Part shown: positions 1 to 8,332 of the stretch, piece after piece
How positions within the stretch are numbered: the stretch's first letter is position 1
How the letters are laid out: every line of letters starts with the position of its first letter
Assembly: GCF_007993935.1 (NCBI RefSeq)
Contig: NZ_VITY01000010.1
Location: 291,824-355,823, forward strand
Reading direction: 5' to 3'
DNA length: 64,000 nucleotides
Origin: Bradyrhizobium macuxiense
GTDB taxonomy: Bacteria; Pseudomonadota; Alphaproteobacteria; Rhizobiales; Xanthobacteraceae
Program-made: the position numbers and the translations under genes
The notes under the pieces: generated by a model
The model's input: the letters and a program-made list of their open reading frames with translations, nothing else
The model's database searches: none
Told to the model about the DNA's origin: nothing

Positions 1-650
1 ACGAGGCTGCCGGCCGATGGCGTCACCCAGCCGAATGGCGACAGCACGAGGCCGAGGATGAACGTGCCGCCGAATTGCGAGCTCGCCAGCACGATATCCG
101 GCGTCGCGCGCAGCGAGCGCGTGATCAGCATCAGGACCGCAAACGACAGGCTGCCGCCGAGCGCGATCATCGCCGGCCAGCTGATGGTCTGCGCGGATGG
201 CCTGAGCGCGATCAGCACCCCGCAGAAGCCGACCAGGATCGCGGTCCAGCGCCGCCAGCCGATATGCTCGCCGAGCAAGAGGCCCGACATCGCGGTGACG
301 AAGATCGGCCCGGCCAGATAGTAGGTGATGACGTCGGCGAGCGGCAGATAGACCGTCGCCAGGAAGAACGCCGCGACCTCCAGCGTCGACAGCGTCACGC
401 GCAGCAATTGCAGCCACGGCCGCTCCAGATGCAGGAAATCCGCGCGCCGCTTCCACACGATCGGCAGCAGCACGAGCAGCGCCGCGCAGGCGCGCAGCCA
501 CAACAATTGCCCGACCGAATAGGTGGCGACGATGAATTTGCCCATCGCGTCGCCGAACGAGAACATGAAGATCGAGAGCAGCATCAAGCCGATGCCGGCG
601 AGCCGCGCCGATCGATCGTCGTAGGAGGACAGTTTTGCGAACAGGCTCAT
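1..650 (-). CDS. EamA/DMT family transporter (3' end outside window)
   Basis: The gene starts at the ATG at 650 (minus) and runs off the left edge, leaving about 216 visible codons with no stop. The translation is a run of hydrophobic helices separated by short charged loops. It includes a PLADVITYYLAGPIFVT segment typical of the first EamA repeat, then GWRRW and the beginning of the second repeat. EamA proteins usually have ten membrane segments and export or import small metabolites across the inner membrane. The substrate cannot be read from sequence. A 168-bp spacer separates it from the divergent MaoC gene, so the two probably have separate promoters there. Confidence 0.8.
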   Translation of the reverse strand, partial: MSLFAKLSSYDDRSARLAGIGLMLLSIFMFSFGDAMGKFIVATYSVGQLLWLRACAALLVLLPIVWKRRADFLHLERPWLQLLRVTLSTLEVAAFFLATVYLPLADVITYYLAGPIFVTAMSGLLLGEHIGWRRWTAILVGFCGVLIALRPSAQTISWPAMIALGGSLSFAVLMLITRSLRATPDIVLASSQFGGTFILGLVLSPFGWVTPSAGSL

Positions 651-818
651 TGTTCTCTTGTTGTCGCCGCCTCTGAGTCGGGCAGGTCCCGACGCCGGTT
701 TTACCGAGGTGGCCGTGCAGGACAACCCCGGCGGCCGCATATCGAACCAATTGTCGCAGTGCCGCGGCTGCGCTACGGCTGGGCCAGCCATTCAAGAAAA
801 CAGAGCAGGAAACGCCGC

Positions 819-1298
819 ATGAGCGACTTCGACCCCACCCAGCATCGCATGGTCCCCGCGCAGCGCTGGTTCGAGGATTTCGTGCTCGGCGAGCGTTTCG
901 TGATTCCGAGCCGGACCCAGACCTCGGCGGTGTTCGCGGCGTTCCAGACCGCGAGCGGCGACACCCATCCGATCCATTACGACGTCGAATATTGCCGCAG
1001 CCGCGGCATGCCCGATTTGCTCGCCCATGGCTTCCAGACCCTGGTGCACACCGCGCCCGGCGCCGGACTGTTTCCCTACGTCGTGGAGGAATCGCTGATC
1101 GGCTTCCTGGAGCAGTCGAGCAAGTTCCTGAAACCGGTCTATGCCGGCGACACCATCTACCCGGCGCTCGAGGTGATCGAGCTGTCGCCGGGCAAGACCA
1201 CCGGCGTCGTGACGCTGCGCTCGACCGTGCACAACCAGCGCCGCGAGCTGGTGCTGGAGGGGATGCAGAAATTCCTGGTCAGACGCAGGCCTGGCTAG
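819..1298 (+). CDS. MaoC-like hotdog-fold dehydratase
   Basis: Protein of 159 aa with the hot-dog fold signature of MaoC/(R)-specific enoyl-CoA hydratases: FAAFQTASGDTHPIHYD near residues 35-50 carries the usual Asp and His of the hydratase motif, followed by AHGFQTLVH. The family hydrates enoyl-CoA thioesters in fatty-acid or polyhydroxyalkanoate metabolism; the exact substrate is unknown here. The ATG at 819 is chosen because AGGA lies about 8 nt upstream and the protein then has the usual single-domain length; the frame stays open far upstream but that part does not look coding. It stands alone, about 100 bp before obgE. Confidence 0.8.
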   Translation: MSDFDPTQHRMVPAQRWFEDFVLGERFVIPSRTQTSAVFAAFQTASGDTHPIHYDVEYCRSRGMPDLLAHGFQTLVHTAPGAGLFPYVVEESLIGFLEQSSKFLKPVYAGDTIYPALEVIELSPGKTTGVVTLRSTVHNQRRELVLEGMQKFLVRRRPG

Positions 1299-1398
1299 CC
1301 CAAGGGCCGCAAAAAGGCCCGAAAATTAAGGCTTTTTGCCGAAGTCGCGATCCTTGCGGGTTGCCGCAGGGACCGGCCTGCCTTAGTTAGTACGGATC

Positions 1399-2451
1399 AT
1401 GAAATTCCTCGATGAAGCCAAGGTCTATATTCGCTCGGGCGACGGCGGCAATGGCTGCGTCGCGTTCCGGCGCGAGAAGTTCATCGAGTTCGGCGGCCCC
1501 TCCGGCGGCAACGGCGGCCGTGGCGGCGACGTCATCATCGAGTCCGTCGACGGGCTGAACACGCTGATCGACTACCGCTACCAGCAGCACTTCAAGGCGC
1601 AGAAGGGCGGCAATGGCATGGGCAAGGACCGCCATGGCGCCAACGGCAAGTCGATCGTGCTGAAAGTGCCTGTCGGCACCCAGGTGTTCGACGAGGACCG
1701 CGAGACGCTGCTGCACGACTTCACCGAACTCGGCGAGACCTTCGTGCTGGCCAAGGGCGGCAATGGCGGCTTCGGCAACGCGCATTTCAAATCCTCCACC
1801 AACCGCGCGCCGCGCAACGCCAATCCCGGCGCGCCGGGCGAGGAGCGCTGGATCTGGCTGCGGCTGAAGCTGATCGCCGATGCCGGCCTGGTCGGCCTGC
1901 CCAATGCCGGCAAATCGACCTTCCTCTCGGTGGTCAGCGCGGCGCGGCCGAAGATCGCCGACTATCCCTTCACGACGCTGCATCCGCAGCTTGGTGTCGT
2001 GAACTACGGCGGCCGCGAATTCGTGCTCGCCGACATCCCCGGCCTGATCGAAGGCGCGCATGAAGGCGCCGGCCTCGGCGATCGTTTTTTGGGCCATGTC
2101 GAGCGCTGCCGCGTGCTGCTGCATCTGATCGACGCGACCTGCGAGCACGCCGGCAAGGCCTACAAGACCGTGCGCACCGAGCTTGAGGCCTACGCAGGCC
2201 AGCTCGCCGACAAGATCGAGATCGTCGCGCTCAACAAGATCGATGCGGTCGCGCCCGACGAGCTGAAGAAGCAGAAGGACCGCCTGAAGCGGGCCGCGAA
2301 GAAGACGCCGCTGCTGCTGTCAGGCGCGACCGGCGAAGGCGTGCCGGATGCGCTGCGCGCGCTGGTCGACGTGATCGGCGAGGCGCCGGTGTCCAACAAG
2401 GCCAAGGGCGGCCAGGCGGAGCCGTGGGCGACGCCGGTGCCGCAGGGCTGA
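1399..2451 (+). CDS. obgE: GTPase ObgE/CgtA
   Basis: 350-aa Obg GTPase, a regulator of 50S subunit assembly and stress physiology. Visible parts are the glycine-rich Obg fold at residues 1-158 (repeats such as GDGGNG, GGNGGRGGD, KGGNGG), the G1 P-loop GLPNAGKST at 166-174, the switch DIPG near 212-215 and the guanine-specificity motif NKID at 279-282. The C-terminal tail is short and of the simple rhizobial type. It is followed after about 85 bp by proB in the same direction. The obg-proB-proA-nadD-rsfS order is conserved in many rhizobia, so co-transcription is likely. Confidence 0.97.
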   Translation: MKFLDEAKVYIRSGDGGNGCVAFRREKFIEFGGPSGGNGGRGGDVIIESVDGLNTLIDYRYQQHFKAQKGGNGMGKDRHGANGKSIVLKVPVGTQVFDEDRETLLHDFTELGETFVLAKGGNGGFGNAHFKSSTNRAPRNANPGAPGEERWIWLRLKLIADAGLVGLPNAGKSTFLSVVSAARPKIADYPFTTLHPQLGVVNYGGREFVLADIPGLIEGAHEGAGLGDRFLGHVERCRVLLHLIDATCEHAGKAYKTVRTELEAYAGQLADKIEIVALNKIDAVAPDELKKQKDRLKRAAKKTPLLLSGATGEGVPDALRALVDVIGEAPVSNKAKGGQAEPWATPVPQG

Positions 2452-2535
2452 CGGCATCTCGACTTCCCAAGCCACTTCACGTCCATGCCACATCGTGGCG
2501 CCTCTTGCTTCCACCTTCCCGCTCAGACCGAACCC

Positions 2536-3678
2536 ATGAAACGCCCCGCGCTCAAGAACTTTCGCCGCATCGTCGTCAAGGTCGGCTCGTCGCTGCTGGT
2601 CGACTCGCAGGCCGGCGAGGTGCACGCCTCCTGGCTCGCGGCGCTGGTCGAGGACATCGCGAAGCTGCACAAGCGCGGCTGCGAGGTCATGGTGGTGTCG
2701 TCGGGCTCGATCGCGCTCGGCCGCAGCCGCCTGAAACTGCCGCGCGGCCCGCTGAAGCTCGAAGAGAGCCAGGCTGCCGCCGCAGTCGGCCAGATCGCGC
2801 TGGCGCGGATCTGGTCGGAGGTGCTCGGCCATCACGGCATCGGCGCCGGGCAGATCCTCGTCACGTTGCAAGACACCGAGGAGCGTCGCCGCTACCTCAA
2901 CGCGCGCTCGACGATCGCCAAGCTGCTGGAATGGGGCGCGGTGCCGGTGATCAACGAGAACGACACGGTCGCCACGACAGAGATCCGCTACGGCGACAAT
3001 GATCGCCTCGCCGCCCGCGTCGCCACCATGGCGAGCGCGGATCTGCTGATCCTGCTGTCCGATATCGACGGCCTCTACACCGCGCCGCCCGCGGTCGATC
3101 CCGGCGCCAAGCTGATCCCGGTGGTCGAAAGCATCACCTCGGAGATCGAGGGCATGGCGGGCTCGGCCGGCTCCGAACTGTCGCGCGGCGGCATGACCAC
3201 CAAGATCGAGGCGGCGAAGATCGCGACCACCGCCGGCACCCACATGCTGATCGCCTCCGGCAAGATCGAGCATCCCCTGCAGGCGATCGCCGACGGCGGC
3301 CGCTGCACCTGGTTCCTGACCCCGGCCAATCCCGTCACCGCGCGCAAGCGCTGGATCGCCGGCTCGCTGGAGCCGAAGGGCACGCTGACCATCGATGCCG
3401 GCGCGGTGGCCGCGCTGCGTGCCGGCAAGAGCCTGCTTCCGGCCGGCGTTGTCAGGGTCGACGGCCAGTTCGCCCGCGGCGATGCCGTGGTGGTGCGCGG
3501 CCCCGACACCCATGAGATCGGCCGCGGCCTCGTCGCCTACGACGCCGAGAACGCCGAGAAGATCAAGGGCCGCTCCTCGCCCGATGTGATGACCATTCTC
3601 GGCATCAGCGGCCGCTCCGAGATGATCCACCGCGACGACCTCGTGATCGGCCCGGTGGGGACGATCCCGGCCAAGTAG
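2536..3678 (+). CDS. proB: Glutamate 5-kinase
   Basis: 380-aa enzyme phosphorylating glutamate to gamma-glutamyl phosphate, the first step of proline synthesis. The amino-acid kinase domain starts at KNFRRIVVKVGSSLLVD and includes VVSSGSIALG, the NENDTVAT motif and SRGGMTTKIEAA. Residues about 285-370 form a C-terminal PUA domain (AGAVAALRAGKSLLPAGVV, FARGDAVVV). The ATG at 2536 gives the canonical N terminus; the frame is open 17 codons further upstream, but that stretch is not conserved-looking. proA follows 157 bp downstream and uses the product. Confidence 0.96.
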   Translation: MKRPALKNFRRIVVKVGSSLLVDSQAGEVHASWLAALVEDIAKLHKRGCEVMVVSSGSIALGRSRLKLPRGPLKLEESQAAAAVGQIALARIWSEVLGHHGIGAGQILVTLQDTEERRRYLNARSTIAKLLEWGAVPVINENDTVATTEIRYGDNDRLAARVATMASADLLILLSDIDGLYTAPPAVDPGAKLIPVVESITSEIEGMAGSAGSELSRGGMTTKIEAAKIATTAGTHMLIASGKIEHPLQAIADGGRCTWFLTPANPVTARKRWIAGSLEPKGTLTIDAGAVAALRAGKSLLPAGVVRVDGQFARGDAVVVRGPDTHEIGRGLVAYDAENAEKIKGRSSPDVMTILGISGRSEMIHRDDLVIGPVGTIPAK

Positions 3679-3835
3679 GGCCAAGGAGAGCATTGAGTAG
3701 GCCATTGGCCGAGCGGGGCGGCCTGCCGCCCATCTGCCATGCCGGTTCCGCGCCTCGCCACCCCTCAATTGCCATGCTAGAACATGGCCTTAGGGCATGA
3801 TCCAAGCGCATGCCCAAAGCAAAGCTGGGACTTCC

Positions 3836-5128
3836 ATGACCGCGCCCCTGAAGGCGATCGACGGCAACGCCGATCTCACTGCTCTGATGTCCGACCTCGC
3901 CGCCAAGGCGCGCGCCGCCGCGCGCGTGCTGGCGCTGGCGCCGCCGGAGCAGAAGAACCGGGCGCTTGCCGCGATCGAACGCGCGATCCGCGCCAACGCG
4001 CCGGCCATTCTCGCCGCCAATGCCGAGGACGTCGCCGAGGCGCGCGCGGGCGGCATGACCTCGGCCTTCGTTGACCGCCTGACACTGACGCAGGCGCGCG
4101 TCGACGGCATGGCCGACGGCGTTGCGACCGTGCGCGAGATCATCGATCCGGTCGGCACCGTCACCGAGAGCTGGCAGCGTCCGAACGGCATGACCATCGA
4201 GCGCGTGCGCGTGCCGCTCGGCGTCATCGGCGTGATCTTCGAAAGCCGTCCCAATGTCGCCGCCGACGCCGGCGTGCTGTGCCTGAAGTCCGGCAACGCG
4301 GTGATCCTGCGCGGCGGCTCCGACAGCTTCCGCTCCTGCCGCGCGATCCATGAATGTCTGGTGCAGGGCCTGCGTGAAGCCGGCCTGCCTGAGGCCGCGA
4401 TCACCCTGGTGCCGACCCGTGACCGCACGGCCGTCGGCCTGATGCTGACGGGATTGAACGGCGGCATCGACGTGATCGTGCCGCGCGGAGGCAAGAGCCT
4501 GGTCGGTCGCGTCGAGGCGGAGGCGCGCGTTCCGGTGTTCGCGCATCTCGAAGGCGTCAATCACATCTACGTCGATGCCAGCGCGAAGCTCGACATGGCC
4601 AAGTCGGTCGTGCTGAACGCCAAGATGCGCCGTCCCGGCGTCTGCGGCGCCGTCGAGACCCTGCTGATCGATCGCAACGCTGCCGCGACCAAGCTGAAAC
4701 CGCTGGTCGAATTGTTGATCGATGCCGGTTGCGAGGTGCGCGGCGACGACATCGTGCAAGGCGCCGATGCCAGGGTGAAGCCCGCGTCCGACGAGGACTG
4801 GACCACCGAATACGAGGACGCGATCATCTCGGCGAAGATCGTCGACAATCTCGATGAAGCGATTGCGCATATTCAAAATCACGGCTCGCATCACACCGAT
4901 GCGATCGTGACCGAGGATGCCGCGGCCGCGCAGAGATTCCTCAACGAGGTCGATTCGGCGATCGTGCTGCACAACGCTTCGACCCAGTTCGCCGACGGCG
5001 GCGAGTTCGGCTTCGGCGCGGAGATCGGCATTGCCACCGGCAAATTCCACGCCCGCGGCCCTGTCGGCGCCGAGCAGCTGACGAGCTTCAAGTACCGCGT
5101 CCACGGCACCGGGCAGACACGGCCGTGA
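3836..5128 (+). CDS. proA: Gamma-glutamyl phosphate reductase
   Basis: 430-aa NADPH-dependent reductase making glutamate 5-semialdehyde, the second step of proline synthesis. It has the aldehyde-dehydrogenase-like fold with VPLGVIGVIFESRPNV, the catalytic Cys at residue 270 in RRPGVCGAVETLL, and the ARGPVGAEQLTSFKY C-terminal signature. The start at 3836 has GGGA 6 nt upstream. An in-frame ATG at 3797 lies inside an inverted repeat (GGGCATG...CATGCCC, 3793-3815) and would add 13 unconserved-looking residues. nadD begins 3 bp after the stop, consistent with one transcript. Confidence 0.95.
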   Translation: MTAPLKAIDGNADLTALMSDLAAKARAAARVLALAPPEQKNRALAAIERAIRANAPAILAANAEDVAEARAGGMTSAFVDRLTLTQARVDGMADGVATVREIIDPVGTVTESWQRPNGMTIERVRVPLGVIGVIFESRPNVAADAGVLCLKSGNAVILRGGSDSFRSCRAIHECLVQGLREAGLPEAAITLVPTRDRTAVGLMLTGLNGGIDVIVPRGGKSLVGRVEAEARVPVFAHLEGVNHIYVDASAKLDMAKSVVLNAKMRRPGVCGAVETLLIDRNAAATKLKPLVELLIDAGCEVRGDDIVQGADARVKPASDEDWTTEYEDAIISAKIVDNLDEAIAHIQNHGSHHTDAIVTEDAAAAQRFLNEVDSAIVLHNASTQFADGGEFGFGAEIGIATGKFHARGPVGAEQLTSFKYRVHGTGQTRP

Positions 5129-5131
5129 TCA

Positions 5132-5797
5132 TTGTCGCACGCACACGGTAGATCCTTGCAGCAAGCCTCCACCGTGCCGTTATCCGCAGCCCAGGCGCTT
5201 CCGTTCTACACCAACGGCATGCGCATCGGGCTGCTTGGCGGCTCGTTCAATCCGCCGCATGCCGCGCATCGCGCCATCAGCCAATTCGCGCTGAAGCGCC
5301 TGCAGCTCGATCGCGTATGGTGGCTGCTGACGCCGGGCAATCCGCTGAAGAACCATGACGGCCTGCATGCGCTCAACGAACGCGCCGCCGCCGCGCGCCG
5401 CGTTGCCGACGATCCGCGCATCGACATCAGCTGTCTCGAAGCTGTCATCGGCACGCGCTACACTGTAGACACGATCATCCACTTGCGCCGCCGCGTCTCC
5501 GGCGTGCACTTCGTCTGGATCATGGGCGCTGACAATCTCGCGCAATTTCATCGCTGGAAAGATTGGCGGCGCATCGCGTCCGATGTGCCGATTGCCGTGA
5601 TCGACCGACCGCCCCAAAGCTTCCGCGCCCTTGCCGCACCGGCGGCGCAGGCACTCACGCGCTATCGCATGCCCGAAAATCAAGCGACACGGCTGGCCGA
5701 CCAACGGGCGCCGGCCTGGGTCTTCCTGACAGGAATGAAATCCAATCTGTCTTCGACCGGACTCCGGAACCCGGACGGGAGCTGGAGAACGGCGTGA
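5132..5797 (+). CDS. nadD: Nicotinate-nucleotide adenylyltransferase
   Basis: Nucleotidyltransferase forming deamido-NAD from nicotinate mononucleotide and ATP. Visible motifs are GLLGGSFNPPHAAH (the family HxGH element, here HAAH), WIMGADNLAQFHRWKDW, and the C-terminal SSTGLR element corresponding to the family's SSTxIR motif. Length is 221 aa from a TTG at 5132, just after the proA stop. An ATG at 5219 immediately before MRIGLLGG would give 192 aa. Neither has a strong ribosome-binding site, so the start is uncertain. The close spacing to proA favours translational coupling from the TTG. Confidence 0.92.
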   Translation: MSHAHGRSLQQASTVPLSAAQALPFYTNGMRIGLLGGSFNPPHAAHRAISQFALKRLQLDRVWWLLTPGNPLKNHDGLHALNERAAAARRVADDPRIDISCLEAVIGTRYTVDTIIHLRRRVSGVHFVWIMGADNLAQFHRWKDWRRIASDVPIAVIDRPPQSFRALAAPAAQALTRYRMPENQATRLADQRAPAWVFLTGMKSNLSSTGLRNPDGSWRTA

Positions 5798-5902
5798 AGC
5801 GCAAAAGGGTTACTGGAATATTGAAACCATTAACCCCACATGCGTAGTATGGTGCGTGGGGCCGAGGATTCGGCACCCGCGATACAGTGAAAGGAATGGT
5901 CC

Positions 5903-6352
5903 CTGGCCACATCTGTATTGTCAAAGTCTGTTTTACCCAAGGTTCCAAAGACTGCGCGTAAAACATCGACGAAAACCGCGGCCTTGCAGGCGCAACCGGA
6001 CGCCGACAAACCGGATGCCGACAAGACGCTGAGCCTGATCCTCTCCCGCCTCGAGGACATGAAGGCGGAAGAGACGGTCACCATCGACCTTCGGGGCAAA
6101 TCCGCATACTCCGACTACATGATCGTCACCACCGGCCGGGTTAACCGGCACGTTGGCGCGATCGCGGAGAATGTGACGAAGAGCCTCAAGGAAAACGGGG
6201 TCAAGAACATCCACGTCGAGGGCTTGCCCAATTGCGACTGGGTGCTGATCGATTCCGGCGAGGTGATCGTGCACGTGTTCAGGCCTGAGGTGCGCGAGTT
6301 CTACAACCTCGAACGGTTGTGGACTCAGAACCCGGCGGTCGCGGCGGTCTAA
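5903..6352 (+). CDS. rsfS: Ribosome silencing factor RsfS (probable CTG start)
   Basis: RsfS/Iojap-family protein that binds L14 of the 50S subunit and blocks subunit joining in stationary phase. The core runs from LSLILSRLEDMKAEE through DLRGKSAYSDYMIVTTG, NRHVGAIAENV and NCDWVLIDSGEVIVHVF to FYNLERLW. Start choice: the frame opens after a stop at 5888-5890. The AAGGA at 5891-5895 lies 7 nt before CTG 5903 but 22 nt before the first conventional start, TTG 5918, and there is no in-frame ATG before the conserved core. I therefore take CTG 5903 (149 aa); the conservative alternative is TTG 5918 (144 aa). It precedes rlmH, a common partner. Confidence 0.9.
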   Translation: MATSVLSKSVLPKVPKTARKTSTKTAALQAQPDADKPDADKTLSLILSRLEDMKAEETVTIDLRGKSAYSDYMIVTTGRVNRHVGAIAENVTKSLKENGVKNIHVEGLPNCDWVLIDSGEVIVHVFRPEVREFYNLERLWTQNPAVAAV

Positions 6353-6402
6353 GGGGTAGCGAAGCCGATGCGAATCGGCTGCGGCGCAGCTAGTCTGCGT
6401 TG

Positions 6403-6885
6403 ATGCGCCTCGTCGTGATCTGCATCGGCCGTCTGAAACAGGGCCCTGAACGGGAGCTCGCGGAGCGTTACCGCGAGCGCTTCGAGGATATCGGCCGCAA
6501 GCTCGGCTTTCGCGGCCTCGAGATTCATGAGATTGCGGAGAGCCGCGCGCGCGACACGGCCGCGCGCATCGCGGAAGAAGCCGCGGCGATCGCGGCGCTG
6601 CTGCCGGACAAGCACATGCTGGTCGCGCTCGACGAACGCGGCAAGAGCATCGACAGCGCAAGCTTTGCCCAGCAGCTCGGCCGCTGGCGCGACGAGGGGT
6701 TGGCCCATACAGCCTTCGTGATCGGCGGCGCCGACGGACTTTCGCCTGAATTGCAGCGCAAGGCTTCGTTGCGTATTGCATTCGGCTCCGCGACCTGGCC
6801 GCACCAAATGGTCCGCGTCATGCTTCTGGAACAGATTTATCGGGCCGCGACCATTTTGGCCGGCCATCCCTATCACCGCGCTTGA
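6403..6885 (+). CDS. rlmH: 23S rRNA pseudouridine1915 N3-methyltransferase
   Basis: 160-aa SPOUT-class methyltransferase acting on pseudouridine 1915 in helix 69 of 23S rRNA. The start MRLVVICIG and the C-terminal knot residues FVIGGADGLSPEL, FGSATWPHQMVRVMLLEQIYRA and GHPYHR match the family closely, and the length is near the 155 aa of the E. coli protein. The ATG at 6403 is preferred to the TTG immediately before it. It lies 50 bp after rsfS and 40 bp before envC, in line with a single long operon. Confidence 0.96.
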   Translation: MRLVVICIGRLKQGPERELAERYRERFEDIGRKLGFRGLEIHEIAESRARDTAARIAEEAAAIAALLPDKHMLVALDERGKSIDSASFAQQLGRWRDEGLAHTAFVIGGADGLSPELQRKASLRIAFGSATWPHQMVRVMLLEQIYRAATILAGHPYHRA

Positions 6886-6925
6886 GACGCGATGACGGAC
6901 CGTCGAAAGCGCTGAACGCACGCGA

Positions 6926-8332
6926 ATGCAGCACCGGCAGGACATAGCTTCGTATTTGCCTTCGGCTCTCGGCGCCGCGCGCCGCCGCTGGCTGCCGGTG
7001 ACGCTGCCTCTGTCGATCGTGCTGTTCGCCGCTGCTCCGCTGGCCGCGGTGCATGCGCAAGCGACACCACCGGCGCAACAGTCCGCACCGCCGGCACAGC
7101 AGGCTGCGACGGCGGAGACATCGCCCGACGCCATCAAGCAGCGCGAGCAGGAGCTCGAGGCCGCGCGCGAGCAGCAGCGCAAGGCGACCGAGTTGCAGGA
7201 GAAGCTGAAGGCCGACATCGCCGCGATGGGCCAGGACCGCAGCAAGCTCAACCAGCAGCTGATCGACATTGCCGGCCAGGTGCGCGGCGTCGAGACGCGG
7301 ATCGCCGACGCCGAGGCCCGCTTGCAGCCGCTCGACGGCCGCGAGCGCGAGATCCGCAGCTCGCTCGATTCACGCCGCTCCGAGGTGATCGAAGTGCTGG
7401 CCGCGCTCCAGCGCGCCGGACGGCGCACCCCGCCGGCGCTGCTGGTGCGGCCCGAGGACGCGCTGCAATCGCTGCGCACCGCGATGCTGCTCGGCGCGGT
7501 GGTGCCGGAGTTGCGCGTCCGCGCCGAGAAGCTTGCCGCCGATCTCGGCGAACTGGTCGCGCTGCGCAAGACCATCTCGACCGAGCGCGACGCGCTGGCG
7601 GCCGACCGCGACAAGCTGAGGGAAGACCAGACCCGGCTTGCGGCGCTGGTCGACGAGCGGCAGCGGCAGCAAAGCGCGGCCGAAAAGGACATGGAGGCGG
7701 AGGGCGCCCGCGCCATCGCGCTGTCGAAGCAGGCCGACAATCTGCAGAGCCTGATCGCCAAGATGGAGCAGGACCTCAAGAGCGCGGCCAAGGCCGCCGC
7801 CACGGCCAGCCTCCAGGGGGCGCCGGCGACCGTTAACGGTAAACCCAATCTCGGGGCGCTCAAGGACCCGGCGCGCATGAGCCCGGCGGTCGCCTTCGCC
7901 TCGGCCAAAGGCCTGTTCGCCTATCCCGTGAATGGCACCAAGATTCGCGAATTTGGCGGTTCCGACAGCGCGGGCGGCGTACAAAAAGGCATTTCTTTGG
8001 CAGCCAAACCGGGCGCGCAGGTCACAACCCCGTGTGACGGCTGGGTTGTTTACGCGGGTCCTTTCCGCAGCTATGGACAACTCTTGATCCTCAATGCCGG
8101 GGGCGGGTATCATGTCCTGATCGCCGGGATGGAGCGTATTTCGGTAAACATCGGCCAGTTTGTACTTACGGGGGAGCCGGTTGCGACCATGGGGTCGACG
8201 TCCCAGGTTGCATCCATTCTCGCGACCAATGCGAGCCAGCCAGTGCTCTATGTCGAGTTCCGGAAAGACGGCACGCCAATCGATCCAGGTCCATGGTGGG
8301 CCACAAATGAAGGCGAAAAGGTTCGCGGATGA
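6926..8332 (+). CDS. envC: Murein hydrolase activator EnvC family protein (degenerate M23)
   Basis: 468-aa periplasmic protein. It has a signal peptide (hydrophobic residues about 22-42 ending AVHAQA), a long Gln/Glu/Arg-rich coiled coil at about 65-300, and a C-terminal LytM/M23 domain from about 330. In the M23 domain the zinc-ligand positions are lost: the usual HKGxD element reads QKGISL, and the final HxH-like strand reads LYVEFRK. This is the pattern of EnvC/NlpD-type activators, which switch on amidases at the division site rather than cut peptidoglycan themselves. Its TGA overlaps the ctpA start (ATGA at 8329-8332), so the two are translationally coupled. Confidence 0.9.
   Translation: MQHRQDIASYLPSALGAARRRWLPVTLPLSIVLFAAAPLAAVHAQATPPAQQSAPPAQQAATAETSPDAIKQREQELEAAREQQRKATELQEKLKADIAAMGQDRSKLNQQLIDIAGQVRGVETRIADAEARLQPLDGREREIRSSLDSRRSEVIEVLAALQRAGRRTPPALLVRPEDALQSLRTAMLLGAVVPELRVRAEKLAADLGELVALRKTISTERDALAADRDKLREDQTRLAALVDERQRQQSAAEKDMEAEGARAIALSKQADNLQSLIAKMEQDLKSAAKAAATASLQGAPATVNGKPNLGALKDPARMSPAVAFASAKGLFAYPVNGTKIREFGGSDSAGGVQKGISLAAKPGAQVTTPCDGWVVYAGPFRSYGQLLILNAGGGYHVLIAGMERISVNIGQFVLTGEPVATMGSTSQVASILATNASQPVLYVEFRKDGTPIDPGPWWATNEGEKVRG

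Noticed and set aside
1300..1320. GGGCC...GGCCC hairpin after the MaoC gene
   Set aside because: The stem is only 5 bp, and the T-run is not adjacent, so terminator function is not supported.
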